36,604 bases of DNA, from the NCBI GenBank assembly GCA_001002405.1, contig LCOA01000005.1, forward strand, positions 1 through 36,604. Direction: 5' to 3'. Source of the stretch: Candidatus Amesbacteria bacterium GW2011_GWA1_47_20. Its GTDB lineage: Bacteria > Patescibacteriota > Microgenomatia > CAZETR01 > Amesbacteraceae. This document shows, in pieces, positions 1-8,158 of the stretch. The notes beneath the pieces are model-generated. The model was given only the letters and a program-made list of their open reading frames with translations. It made no database searches and had not been told where the DNA came from. How positions within the stretch are numbered: position 1 is the stretch's first letter; each line of letters opens with the position of its first letter. The position numbers and the translations under genes are program-made.

Positions 1-1080
1 TTAGAATCGGCCGAAGGCGAAGATACCAAACGTTACATGTGCCATTACAATTTTCCGCCTTTTTCTACAGGTGAAACCGGGCGCATGGGTTCTCCTGGCC
101 GCCGGGAAATCGGCCATGGGGCTCTAGCCGAAAGGGCCCTAGCCCCCGTTATTCCTGCTGAAACCGATTTTCCTTACGCCATTAGAGTCGTCTCTGAAAT
201 TATGAGCTCCAATGGGTCCACCTCTATGGCCAGCACCTGCGGCTCCACTCTGTCTCTCATGGACGCCGGAGTTCCTATCATGGCTCCTGTGGCCGGCATT
301 TCTATCGGTCTAGTTGACGACCAGCTCCTGACGGATATTAACGGAGGTGAAGATCATTACGGCGATATGGATTTCAAAGTCGCTGGTACTGAAAAAGGCA
401 TCACCGCCATACAATTGGACGTTAAAATTCCGGGTTTAACCCTGGAAACCTGTGAGGAAGCTTTCAAGCGCGCCCGCATTGCTCGTATGCAGATTTTGTC
501 CACCATACTCAAAGCCATCCCTGAGCCTCGAAAGCAGTTATCTCAATATGCCCCTAAGATTCACGTAGTCACCATTCCCGTGGACAAAATCGGTGAGCTC
601 ATTGGTCCAGGTGGCAAAGTTATCAAAAAACTCATGGCGGATTTCAGTGTTACTATCGATGTCAACGACAATGGCTCGGTGTTTGTATCCGGCACCGATC
701 AAGACGGCGTAAATGGCGCCATCGGCTGGATTGGCTCTTTAGGCCAAGAAGCCAAACCCGGAGAAATCTACGAAGGTACCGTGGCCCGTATTCAGCCTTT
801 TGGCGCCTTCGTAAACATTCTTCCTGGAAAAGATGGTTTGGTCCACGTTTCCCAAATGGCCCAGGGCTTTGTGGCCGACCCCAACACCATCGTCCATGAA
901 GGAGACAAAGTTCGTGTCTGGGTCATCGAAATTGACGCCCAAAACCGTATCAGTCTCTCCATGCTTTTTGATGCGGCTGGCCAACCCTTAGTCAAAGCCC
1001 GCGAACCCCGTGAAGCCCGACCCATGAATCGCGGTCCCTTCCGTGCTCCCCAACGCCGTGACACCCGTCGCCGGTTTTAA
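1..1080 (+). CDS. pnp: Polyribonucleotide nucleotidyltransferase (PNPase), C-terminal part, truncated by window start
   Basis: Frame open from base 1 (LESAEGEDTKRYMCHYNFPPFSTGETGRMGSPGRREIGHGALAERAL); SNGSTSMASTCGSTLSLMDAGVP; KH motif IGELIGPGGKVIKKL; S1 domain GTVARIQPFGAFVNILPGKDGLVHVSQ. Confidence 0.97.
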   Translation, partial: LESAEGEDTKRYMCHYNFPPFSTGETGRMGSPGRREIGHGALAERALAPVIPAETDFPYAIRVVSEIMSSNGSTSMASTCGSTLSLMDAGVPIMAPVAGISIGLVDDQLLTDINGGEDHYGDMDFKVAGTEKGITAIQLDVKIPGLTLETCEEAFKRARIARMQILSTILKAIPEPRKQLSQYAPKIHVVTIPVDKIGELIGPGGKVIKKLMADFSVTIDVNDNGSVFVSGTDQDGVNGAIGWIGSLGQEAKPGEIYEGTVARIQPFGAFVNILPGKDGLVHVSQMAQGFVADPNTIVHEGDKVRVWVIEIDAQNRISLSMLFDAAGQPLVKAREPREARPMNRGPFRAPQRRDTRRRF

Positions 1081-1090
1081 TACGTACATC

Positions 1091-1119
1091 TTGACATACT
1101 CTAATACATAAGATATCAT
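1091..1119 (+). promoter_or_regulatory. Promoter: TTGACA - 17 bp - TATCAT, 6 nt before the ATG
   Basis: ttgaca 1091-1096, tatcat 1114-1119, ATG at 1126. Confidence 0.75.
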
Positions 1120-1125
1120 GTAAAC

Positions 1126-1404
1126 ATGAACATTCTTCCTACCTTAGTTTCAGCCTCCGATTTACAACGGGACTCCGCCCGGATTTTGAACTTGGCCAAG
1201 TCGGGAAATCAGCCCGTAGTTGTCATTCGTAATAACAAGCCGGAGGTAGCGATGCTGAATGTTAAAAAACTGCAAAAGATTCTAGACAGAATCCAGGAAC
1301 TAGAGGACGAAAGCCTATTAAGTGGAATTAGGAAAACCGAAGCAGATTTTAAGGCTGGTAAACTTAAATCCACCACAGATTTTTCCGAATTTTTAGATGA
1401 TTAA
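1126..1404 (+). CDS. Phd/YefM-type antitoxin
   Basis: MNILPTLVSASDLQRDSARILNLAKSGNQPVVVIRNNKPEVAMLNVKKL; overlaps downstream toxin gene. Confidence 0.8.
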   Translation: MNILPTLVSASDLQRDSARILNLAKSGNQPVVVIRNNKPEVAMLNVKKLQKILDRIQELEDESLLSGIRKTEADFKAGKLKSTTDFSEFLDD

Positions 1405-1669
1405 GAAGTTTTACTACTCTTCTCAATTTGAGAAAAATTTTAGTAAACTCGAAAAGAATCTCCGCACAGAGGCAATAGAAGAGCTAAATAGTTTTGCCGA
1501 AAATCCCGAGCAGACTCACTATCGAATTCATCCCTTGAGGAAAAAATTTAGTGGCTGGTTTTCCATGACCATTTCTCCAGATTTATTAATAATTTTTAAA
1601 TTTACTAAAGCTGATCACTCCGCAGTATTAGTCCACAATATTGGTACTCATGAGATATACTTAAATTAA
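1397..1669 (+). CDS. RelE/ParE-superfamily toxin (YafQ-like)
   Basis: 90 aa, FYYSSQFEKNFSKLEKNLR...HPLRKKFSGWFSMTISPDLLIIFKF...VLVHNIGTHEIY; overlaps the antitoxin gene. Confidence 0.8.
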   Translation: MIKKFYYSSQFEKNFSKLEKNLRTEAIEELNSFAENPEQTHYRIHPLRKKFSGWFSMTISPDLLIIFKFTKADHSAVLVHNIGTHEIYLN

Positions 1670-2649
1670 TGGATGACAAATTAAAATCTGCCACGCTGCC
1701 CGATGACTTGCGCGCCCGAGCCGAAGAAATCTTGACTCGCGGTACCAATCCCGAACAAGCTGCCCATTACATTGACTGGATTACCAATTTGCCGTGGGAC
1801 AAAACCACCAAGGATATTTTGGATCTAGGTCATGCCAAGCAAATTCTCGACCAGCACCACCACGGTTTAGAAGACCTAAAACAACGCATTTTAGAGTATC
1901 TCTCCGTTTTAATTTTAAATCAGCAAAAAAGCACTATCTATCACGCCCCCATTTTATTGTTAGTGGGTCTGGTAGGCACCGGCAAGACCACCTTAGCCAA
2001 ATCGATTGCCGAGGCCATGGGCAGGAAGTTTGTCCGCATTCCTTTTGGCGGCATGGGTTCGGCTCTTGACCTGCGCGGCCAATCCCGCACCTACCCTGAC
2101 GCCGAGCCAGGCCAGATTATCAAAAATATCCGTCGGGCCGGAGCTAAAAACCCGGTCATTCTTCTCGACGAGATTGATCGTGTGGCCGAGTCGGCTAGAT
2201 CAGAAATCATGGGCGTTCTCGTTGAGCTTTTGGATCCCGAGCAAAACGCCGGTTTTACCGACCATTATTTAGATTATCCTTTCGATCTGTCTCAAGTCCT
2301 ATTCATTGCTACCTGTAACAACACCACCAACATATCTACAGCTGTCATGGACCGTCTCGAGCCACTAACCATGCCGTCGTATAACGACGAAGAAAAAATC
2401 AAAATTGCCCGCGATTACGTTCTACCGACTGAAATTAAAAACGCCTCTCTGCCCGAAACTGCTCTCAAAATCGACGACGCCGTCTGGCCCCAAATTGTCC
2501 GCCCTCTGGGCTTCGACGCCGGCATCCGCACGCTCGAGCGCACTATCCAGGGCATCGTCAGAAAAACCGCCAAGTTGATAGTTGAAGGCAAAGGCAAAGA
2601 GTTTTATATCACGGCTGATAATTTGAAACAATTCCTGCCCACGTACTAG
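1669..2649 (+). CDS. Lon-type AAA+ ATPase module lacking the N-terminal LON domain and the C-terminal Ser/Lys protease domain
   Basis: WITNLPWDKTTKDILDLGHAKQILDQHHHGLEDLKQRILEYL; Walker A GLVGTGKTT; Walker B ILLDEID; LLDPEQNAGFTDHYLDYPFDLSQVLFIAT; ends ITADNLKQFLPTY where Lon AAA+ normally passes into the protease domain. Start overlaps toxin stop (taATG). Confidence 0.88.
   Translation: MDDKLKSATLPDDLRARAEEILTRGTNPEQAAHYIDWITNLPWDKTTKDILDLGHAKQILDQHHHGLEDLKQRILEYLSVLILNQQKSTIYHAPILLLVGLVGTGKTTLAKSIAEAMGRKFVRIPFGGMGSALDLRGQSRTYPDAEPGQIIKNIRRAGAKNPVILLDEIDRVAESARSEIMGVLVELLDPEQNAGFTDHYLDYPFDLSQVLFIATCNNTTNISTAVMDRLEPLTMPSYNDEEKIKIARDYVLPTEIKNASLPETALKIDDAVWPQIVRPLGFDAGIRTLERTIQGIVRKTAKLIVEGKGKEFYITADNLKQFLPTY
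2617..2649 (+). repeat. Direct repeat copy 1 (3' end of lon-like gene)
   Basis: gataatttgaaacaattcctgcccacgtactag; the inner 22 nt (2626-2647) match 3309-3330 with one mismatch. Confidence 0.85.
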
Positions 2650-2651
2650 CG

Positions 2652-2657
2652 TATAAT
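2652..2657 (+). promoter_or_regulatory. -10 box TATAAT, 6 nt before the MNT ATG
   Basis: tataat then tagctc then ATG 2664. Confidence 0.6.
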
Positions 2658-2663
2658 TAGCTC

Positions 2664-2945
2664 ATGAAATCAAATCAAGTAATTTCCACTATCAAGCCTA
2701 TTTTGCTCAAATATGGGGTAACTAAATCCGACTTATTCGGATCTTTTGCCCGTGGGGATTACAACGACCAGAGTGATGTAGATGTTCTAATTAATGCTCC
2801 AGACGGTATGTCTCTCTTTGATCTAATTCATCTAAAAAATGATTTAGAGAAGGATCTAAAACGTGAGGTTGATGTAGTTACGTATGATTCTGTTAACAAA
2901 TATGTCAAGAAATATGTATTTCAAGACACGCTCCCAGTTTTATGA
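2664..2945 (+). CDS. MNT-type nucleotidyltransferase antitoxin (MntA-like)
   Basis: GSFARGDYNDQSDVDVLI (GSx...DxD) minimal nucleotidyltransferase; overlaps HEPN gene. Confidence 0.9.
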   Translation: MKSNQVISTIKPILLKYGVTKSDLFGSFARGDYNDQSDVDVLINAPDGMSLFDLIHLKNDLEKDLKREVDVVTYDSVNKYVKKYVFQDTLPVL

Positions 2946-3292
2946 GTAGACCCAAAGACCCATTTGTATTTATTCACCATGTGTCTGATGCTATCGACGA
3001 TGTTTTAAAGTATAGTCAGGACGTTAAGAACCTGGACGAATTAAAGAACGACCCCAAAACCTTTGATGCTATAGTCAGAAAGTTGGAAATAATTGGCGAG
3101 GCTGTAAATAATCTACCGCAAGATTTTTTGCAAAAATATCCAGATGTAGATTGGACAGGGCCGGTTGGATTGAGAAATGTTCTGACGCATGAATACTTTG
3201 ATTTAAGTCTGAAAATTATTTGGGAGTTAATCGACAAAAATCTGCCAGTCCTCAAAACCCAGATTTTAAAGATTCTTGAAGATGAAAAATAA
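2942..3292 (+). CDS. HEPN (DUF86) family HepT-like toxin
   Basis: RKLEIIGEAVNNLP...RNVLTHEYF, the RX4HXY motif of HepT toxins. Confidence 0.9.
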   Translation: MSRPKDPFVFIHHVSDAIDDVLKYSQDVKNLDELKNDPKTFDAIVRKLEIIGEAVNNLPQDFLQKYPDVDWTGPVGLRNVLTHEYFDLSLKIIWELIDKNLPVLKTQILKILEDEK

Positions 3293-3299
3293 TACCAAA

Positions 3300-3332
3300 A
3301 ACAATCTCAAACAATTCCTGCCCACCTACTGA
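3300..3332 (+). repeat. Direct repeat copy 2 (lon 3'-end remnant NNLKQFLPTY*)
   Basis: aacaatctcaaacaattcctgcccacctactga; translates to N-N-L-K-Q-F-L-P-T-Y-stop, versus D-N-L-K-Q-F-L-P-T-Y-stop in lon. Confidence 0.85.
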
Positions 3333-3805
3333 TGATTTTTTTTGAAACTGAAAATTTTGTAGTCGAGACTCACGAGCAACCATTTGTAACCAGAATTGAA
3401 GGGGGACATCTGCGAATATCAATTAAGGACAAGTCGATAACAGATCGTACCAAGCTCTCTCCAAAGGCGGCTGTAGAATTAATTAGACTAACAATGATCG
3501 TCGGCCAAGCTCTGGAAGAGGGGATGAATAAACAAGGCATACCCGTAGTCAAGGTAAATTACCAAGACATGGGTAACTGGTCTTACAAGGACGGAAAATT
3601 GCCTTATCTGCATGTGCATATTCTGGGTAGGGCACAAAACGCCGCCAAACAACCCTTTCCGGAATCTGTTTATTTGCCCGATAGGACAACCGGATTTTAT
3701 GACGGATTCGAGCCGCTAAATTCTGATGACATAAAAGTGGTGAAAGCAATAATAGAAAGATTGTTTAAAGAAAAGAAATATCAAGACAAAGAATGGAGGT
3801 TGTAA
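3332..3805 (+). CDS. HIT-like family protein
   Basis: HxHxxG-type motif LPYLHVHILGRAQ; FFETENFVVETHEQPFV. Confidence 0.7.
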   Translation: MIFFETENFVVETHEQPFVTRIEGGHLRISIKDKSITDRTKLSPKAAVELIRLTMIVGQALEEGMNKQGIPVVKVNYQDMGNWSYKDGKLPYLHVHILGRAQNAAKQPFPESVYLPDRTTGFYDGFEPLNSDDIKVVKAIIERLFKEKKYQDKEWRL

Positions 3806-3809
3806 CAAA

Positions 3810-4383
3810 ATGACCACAGAAGAAAAGAAAATTGAGTTGGGGAAAATTGCCCAGGAGATTAAAGCCTTTAAAGGCTTGGATATTGCTAAAAACGCCACTT
3901 ATGCTGTCCCAGGTGAAGGCAATCCAGATGCCGAAATAATGCTAATAGGAGAAGCGCCGGGAATGGTGGAAAATTCTACTGGCCGGCCATTTGTCGGCCA
4001 ATCGGGCCAATTGATGAGAAAGACTTTGTTAGAAACGACAGGCATCAAGCCCGAAGAGGTGTTTATCACCAATATTGTTCGATTGGTTGGACCGTCAGAT
4101 AAAGATTATTTCCCCTAAAATTATTGTTACCCTGGGCCGTTTTAGTATGGCCAAATTTATTCCCGGCGTGACTATTTCCCAAATCCACGGCATCTCTCGT
4201 TACTATCAACTACCAACTATGAACTATCAACTAATTATCTTCCCGATGTATCATCCCGCCGCCGCTCTTCGGGGCACAACCATGATGAATGCCTTTAAAG
4301 AAGATTTTGTTAAATTAAAAAACCTGCTGGCACCTCAACCTAAAATAGAGGATAATGCTCCTAGTCAGACTAGTTTATTTTGA
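3810..4383 (+). pseudogene. Family 4/5-type uracil-DNA glycosylase, frame disrupted by an internal deletion
   Basis: ORF 3810-4118 carries AVPGEGNPDAEIMLIGEAPGMVENSTGRPFVGQSGQLMRK...VFITNIV; continuation WLDRQIKIISPKIIVTLGRF...MYHPAAALRGT lies in another frame (4075-4383); the segment normally between TNIV and (F/W)LxxQI is absent. Confidence 0.75.
4202..4233 (+). repeat. Heptanucleotide tandem repeat (ACTATCA-like, about 4.5 units)
   Basis: actatca actacca actatga actatca acta. Confidence 0.8.
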
Positions 4384-4386
4384 CAC

Positions 4387-6042
4387 ATGGATAATCTAAG
4401 AATAATTTCATTGGGAGGGTTTGGTAAGGTAACGTCCAATATGTTCGTTTACGAATATGGCGATGATATCCTATTGGTTGACTGCGGCATCGGTTTTCCT
4501 ACCGAAGACATGTTGGGAGTAGATTTGTTAATCCCCGACGTCTCATACCTTAAAAACAAACATAAATCTATTCGGGCGCTAGTGCTCACACACGGCCACG
4601 AGGATCATACTGGTGCTCTCCCCTACATTCTGCCCCAGCTCAAAAATGTCCCGGTTTATGCCAGCAAACTTACAGCTCATCTCGTAATGGAAAAACTAGC
4701 TGAATACGAAGGGATTCCTAAACTAGTAAACATTCTCGTTCCCGGACAACCCTTAACCTTAGGAAAATTTACAGTCGAATCCACCCGCATTTCCCATTCC
4801 ATTCCTGATGCCACCAATTTAATTATTAAAACTCCCGTTGGCACCGTTTATCACGGCAGCGATTTTAAATTTGATTTCTCCCCCGTCGATAGTGTACTTC
4901 CCGACGTGGGCGCGATCGCCGCTGCAGGAAACTCAGGTGTCCAACTTTTGCTTTCGGATTGTTTAGGTAGCGAACGCAAAGGCTACACCCCTTCCGAAAA
5001 AACCCTGGAGGAAATGTTCGAGCGCGAAATCAACACCTGCCCCGGCAAATTCATTGTTACTACCATGGGTAGTAATATTAGCCGTTTCCGCCAGGCTATC
5101 GACGCTGCTGTTCGGCATGGTCGCAGAGTTGCTGTCTTGGGCCGCTCTATTGGCCGCAACTTAAACGTGGCCCAGAACCTGGGGTATCTCAAAGTTCCCA
5201 AGGGAGTATTTATCGATCCCAAACAAGCTCGTCGCTTCCCTCCCCAAAACCTGTGTTTATTAGTAGCTGGCTCCCAGGGTCAGACCGGCTCGGCCATGGA
5301 CCGTCTAAGTATGGGAGAGCATCAGGATGCAGCCATCAAGTCCGGAGACAAAATTGTTTTCTCATCAGACTATATTCCGGGCACAGAGTCAGCAACTCAG
5401 TCTCTAATTGACTCACTTTCTAAGCTGGGGGCCACTGTCGTATATTCCAACATCACCGACAATTTACACGTCTCCGGCCATGGCAGCCAGCAAGATTTAT
5501 TACTCATGATGGCCCTCACCCGGCCCAAATATTTACTGCCCATCGGCGGCACATACCGCCACATGGTTCAATACTCCCGTCTGGCCCAATCCATGGGTTA
5601 TCAAGCATCCCAAATTCTTCTGCCGGAATTCAACCAAACTATTGACATGAGTCCTGAAGACGTCAAACTAGGTTCGGTAGTCGAAGTCAAAAACGTCATG
5701 GTGGACGGCCTCGGAGTTGGCGACGTAGGCCATGTAGTTTTACGCGATCGCCAGGTTTTAGCAGAAGAAGGAGTAGTAGTGGCCGTCGTTCAGACCAAAC
5801 AAAATCAGTTGTCCCAGATCGAAAATGTGGATCTGATCAGCCGGGGATTTGTTTTTAATAAGGAGAATACTAACCTCTTATCCGAAGCCAGCGCCCAAGT
5901 TAAACAAAACGTTTCCCGCAAAGCTGGTCACATTGACTCCGAGCGCCACCTGCGGGAACTGGTGGCGGACACCTTAGAACGTTTCTTCTTTGAAAAGACC
6001 GGCCGCCGCCCCATGATCCTACCGGTTGTAGTTGAGGTATAA
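4387..6042 (+). CDS. rnj: Ribonuclease J
   Basis: LTHGHEDHTGALPY metallo-beta-lactamase motif; VTTMGSNISR; LHVSGHGSQQDL beta-CASP features; 551 aa. Confidence 0.93.
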   Translation: MDNLRIISLGGFGKVTSNMFVYEYGDDILLVDCGIGFPTEDMLGVDLLIPDVSYLKNKHKSIRALVLTHGHEDHTGALPYILPQLKNVPVYASKLTAHLVMEKLAEYEGIPKLVNILVPGQPLTLGKFTVESTRISHSIPDATNLIIKTPVGTVYHGSDFKFDFSPVDSVLPDVGAIAAAGNSGVQLLLSDCLGSERKGYTPSEKTLEEMFEREINTCPGKFIVTTMGSNISRFRQAIDAAVRHGRRVAVLGRSIGRNLNVAQNLGYLKVPKGVFIDPKQARRFPPQNLCLLVAGSQGQTGSAMDRLSMGEHQDAAIKSGDKIVFSSDYIPGTESATQSLIDSLSKLGATVVYSNITDNLHVSGHGSQQDLLLMMALTRPKYLLPIGGTYRHMVQYSRLAQSMGYQASQILLPEFNQTIDMSPEDVKLGSVVEVKNVMVDGLGVGDVGHVVLRDRQVLAEEGVVVAVVQTKQNQLSQIENVDLISRGFVFNKENTNLLSEASAQVKQNVSRKAGHIDSERHLRELVADTLERFFFEKTGRRPMILPVVVEV

Positions 6043-6043
6043 T
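6038..6043 (+). promoter_or_regulatory. -10 box TATAAT overlapping the rnj stop codon, 6 nt before the ftsK ATG
   Basis: GTA-TAA-T at 6037-6043, aacttc, ATG 6050. Confidence 0.6.
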
Positions 6044-6049
6044 AACTTC

Positions 6050-8158
6050 ATGCCCAGATCACGCGCTTTCTTTGGCCGCAAGACATCGTTTAAGGTCAAA
6101 CTCAAAAAAACCACGATTTATTCTATTACCGCCGTCCTCCTTTTTGCCGCCGCCGGTCTTATCTGGCTGTCATTCACCAAACAAGGTTCTTTTCTCTCCA
6201 CTCTCCACTCTCTACTCTCTACTAAATTGGGTATCATCACCACTTTCTTCTTGCCCTTTCCTTTTATCGTTGGCGGGCTGATGCTGACCAAAATCCGCTC
6301 TTCCTTAGCCGAGCCCCACGTTTTTATCGGTAGTTTTGTAGTTTTGGCTGCTCTGGCCGGGTTGTCCCGCGGGGGTCAGTTAGGCGGTCAGCTCTGGCAG
6401 GGAAGCAGTGCCTTTTTATCTCCCCTGGGTGCCGGCCTCTTTTTAATCGCCGGTTTGTCCATCGGCATTATTATCATGTTCAACATTCCTTTTGAAGACG
6501 TCTTGGCTTTTTTTGTCAAAGCTCTCTCCAGAGCCAAAAGCCTTCTTTCCAAGTTCAAAAAAGTTCCGGAGGGCCCCACTCAAAGAGTTATTAAATTTTC
6601 TGGCATGACTCCCTCTCAACCCAAACTTCCCTTAACGCCCTCTCTCGCCCCGGCTTCTACTTTCCGCCCTCCCCCCCCACCTTCCGCCTCCGACTCTCCC
6701 TGGCATTTCCCTTCTCTCTCGCTGTTGTCCGAGAACATTTCCGGTAAAGCCGATCGGGGAGACACCAAAACCAACGCCGATACTATTGAAAAAACTCTGG
6801 ATGCTTTTGGCATTACCGCCAAAGTTACCGAAATCAATTATGGCCCGGCCGTTACCCAATATGCTTTGGAAGTAGCCATTGGCACCAAACTCTCCAAAAT
6901 CTCTGCGCTGTCCAACGATCTGGCCCTGGCTCTGGCCGCTCCCACCGGTCAAATTCGCATCGAGGCCCCCATCCCCGGCCGATCTCTAGTAGGCATTGAA
7001 CTCCCTAACCGCTCGCCCGAATTCGTGTCTTTGCGGAAAATGCTCGAGTCTGATCCTATGAAGCACCACAAAAGTAAACTGGCCGTCGCCTTGGGCCTGG
7101 ATGTTTCCGGTACTCCGCTCGTTGCTGATATTGCCAAGATGCCCCACGTCCTCATCGCCGGCGCCACCGGTTCCGGAAAATCCGTATGTATCAACGCTTT
7201 TATCGGCTCTCTGCTTTTTAGGGCCTCGCCTAGCGAGGTTAATCTCATCATGGTCGACCCCAAGCGCGTAGAGCTTACCAACTATAATGGTATTCCTCAT
7301 TTATTATCCCCCGTGATCGTTGAGCCCGCCAAAGTTCTCTCGGCTCTCAAATGGGCCACTGGTGAAATGGACCGCCGCTACAAACTTTTTGCCGAAGTTG
7401 GGGCTCGAAACATCGACGCCTACAACGAGCTTTCCGGCTTCCAAGCCTTGCCCTACATTATTATCATTATCGATGAATTGGCGGATATCATGCTCTACGC
7501 CCAAGTGGAAGTGGAAGACGCTATCACCAGAATTGCCCAAATGGCTCGGGCTACCGGCATTCATTTGGTTCTAGCTACCCAGCGCCCGTCGGTGGATATT
7601 ATTACTGGCCTTATCAAAGCCAATATTCCCACCCGCATCGCTTTTGCTGTGTCCTCCATGATTGATTCCAAAGTTATTATCGATCAACCCGGGGCCGAAA
7701 AACTTCTGGGCAGGGGAGACATGTTGTATATTCCTCCGGATCAAGCCAAACCTACTCGTATTCAGGGCGCATTCGTGTCTGATAAAGAGATCCACCAGCT
7801 CATTGAGTTTTTGAAGAAACAGGGAGTAGCCCCGCATTACACCGAGGAAGTCACTTCCATGCCGGTTGGCATTAAGGGTCGCGGAGGAAGCAGCTTTATT
7901 TCTCCCAATGGCGAAGACCGGGACCCGCTCTTTGAAGATGCCGTGCGATTAATTCTTTCTGCCAACAACGCCTCCGCTTCATTCCTGCAGCGTAAATTGA
8001 GTATTGGTTACGCCCGGGCCGCCCGCATCCTGGATGAACTCCAGCAAGCCGGTATCATTGGTCCGGCTGATGGGGCTAAGCCCCGGGAAATTCTCATTAG
8101 AAGCATAGATCAGCTAGGAAATGAAAACAGTCGGCCAAATTCTCCAAGCAACCCGTAA
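6050..8158 (+). CDS. ftsK: DNA translocase FtsK/SpoIIIE
   Basis: HVLIAGATGSGKSVCINAFI, MVDPKRVELTNYNGIPHLL, RATGIHLVLATQRPSVDIITGLIKANIPTRIAF, C-terminal gamma-like winged helix. ATG 6050 preferred over the TTG at 6032. Confidence 0.95.
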   Translation: MPRSRAFFGRKTSFKVKLKKTTIYSITAVLLFAAAGLIWLSFTKQGSFLSTLHSLLSTKLGIITTFFLPFPFIVGGLMLTKIRSSLAEPHVFIGSFVVLAALAGLSRGGQLGGQLWQGSSAFLSPLGAGLFLIAGLSIGIIIMFNIPFEDVLAFFVKALSRAKSLLSKFKKVPEGPTQRVIKFSGMTPSQPKLPLTPSLAPASTFRPPPPPSASDSPWHFPSLSLLSENISGKADRGDTKTNADTIEKTLDAFGITAKVTEINYGPAVTQYALEVAIGTKLSKISALSNDLALALAAPTGQIRIEAPIPGRSLVGIELPNRSPEFVSLRKMLESDPMKHHKSKLAVALGLDVSGTPLVADIAKMPHVLIAGATGSGKSVCINAFIGSLLFRASPSEVNLIMVDPKRVELTNYNGIPHLLSPVIVEPAKVLSALKWATGEMDRRYKLFAEVGARNIDAYNELSGFQALPYIIIIIDELADIMLYAQVEVEDAITRIAQMARATGIHLVLATQRPSVDIITGLIKANIPTRIAFAVSSMIDSKVIIDQPGAEKLLGRGDMLYIPPDQAKPTRIQGAFVSDKEIHQLIEFLKKQGVAPHYTEEVTSMPVGIKGRGGSSFISPNGEDRDPLFEDAVRLILSANNASASFLQRKLSIGYARAARILDELQQAGIIGPADGAKPREILIRSIDQLGNENSRPNSPSNP
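6194..6221 (+). repeat. Heptanucleotide tandem repeat (CTCTCCA/CTCTCTA, 4 units) within ftsK
   Basis: ctctcca ctctcca ctctcta ctctcta. Confidence 0.8.

Noticed and set aside
739-984. Many long antisense ORFs (e.g. 739-984 -, 6632-6952 -, 7304-7564 -, 19375-19845 -, 22106-22657 -, 23886-24365 -)
   Set aside because: They lie opposite well-conserved coding sequence, have no recognisable domains, and are expected from the codon bias of the true strand.
4070-4110. Programmed ribosomal frameshifting in the UDG gene
   Set aside because: No slippery heptamer or clear stimulatory structure was seen, and residues are missing at the junction, which indicates deletion rather than recoding.
4075-4383. 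ORF 4075-4383 as an independent gene
   Set aside because: Its sequence is the C-terminal half of a uracil-DNA glycosylase; the other half is in the preceding ORF, so one disrupted gene is simpler.
6032-6049. TTG start at 6032 for ftsK
   Set aside because: It would place the TATAAT inside the coding region; ATG 6050 sits 6 nt after that box, as in several other genes here.
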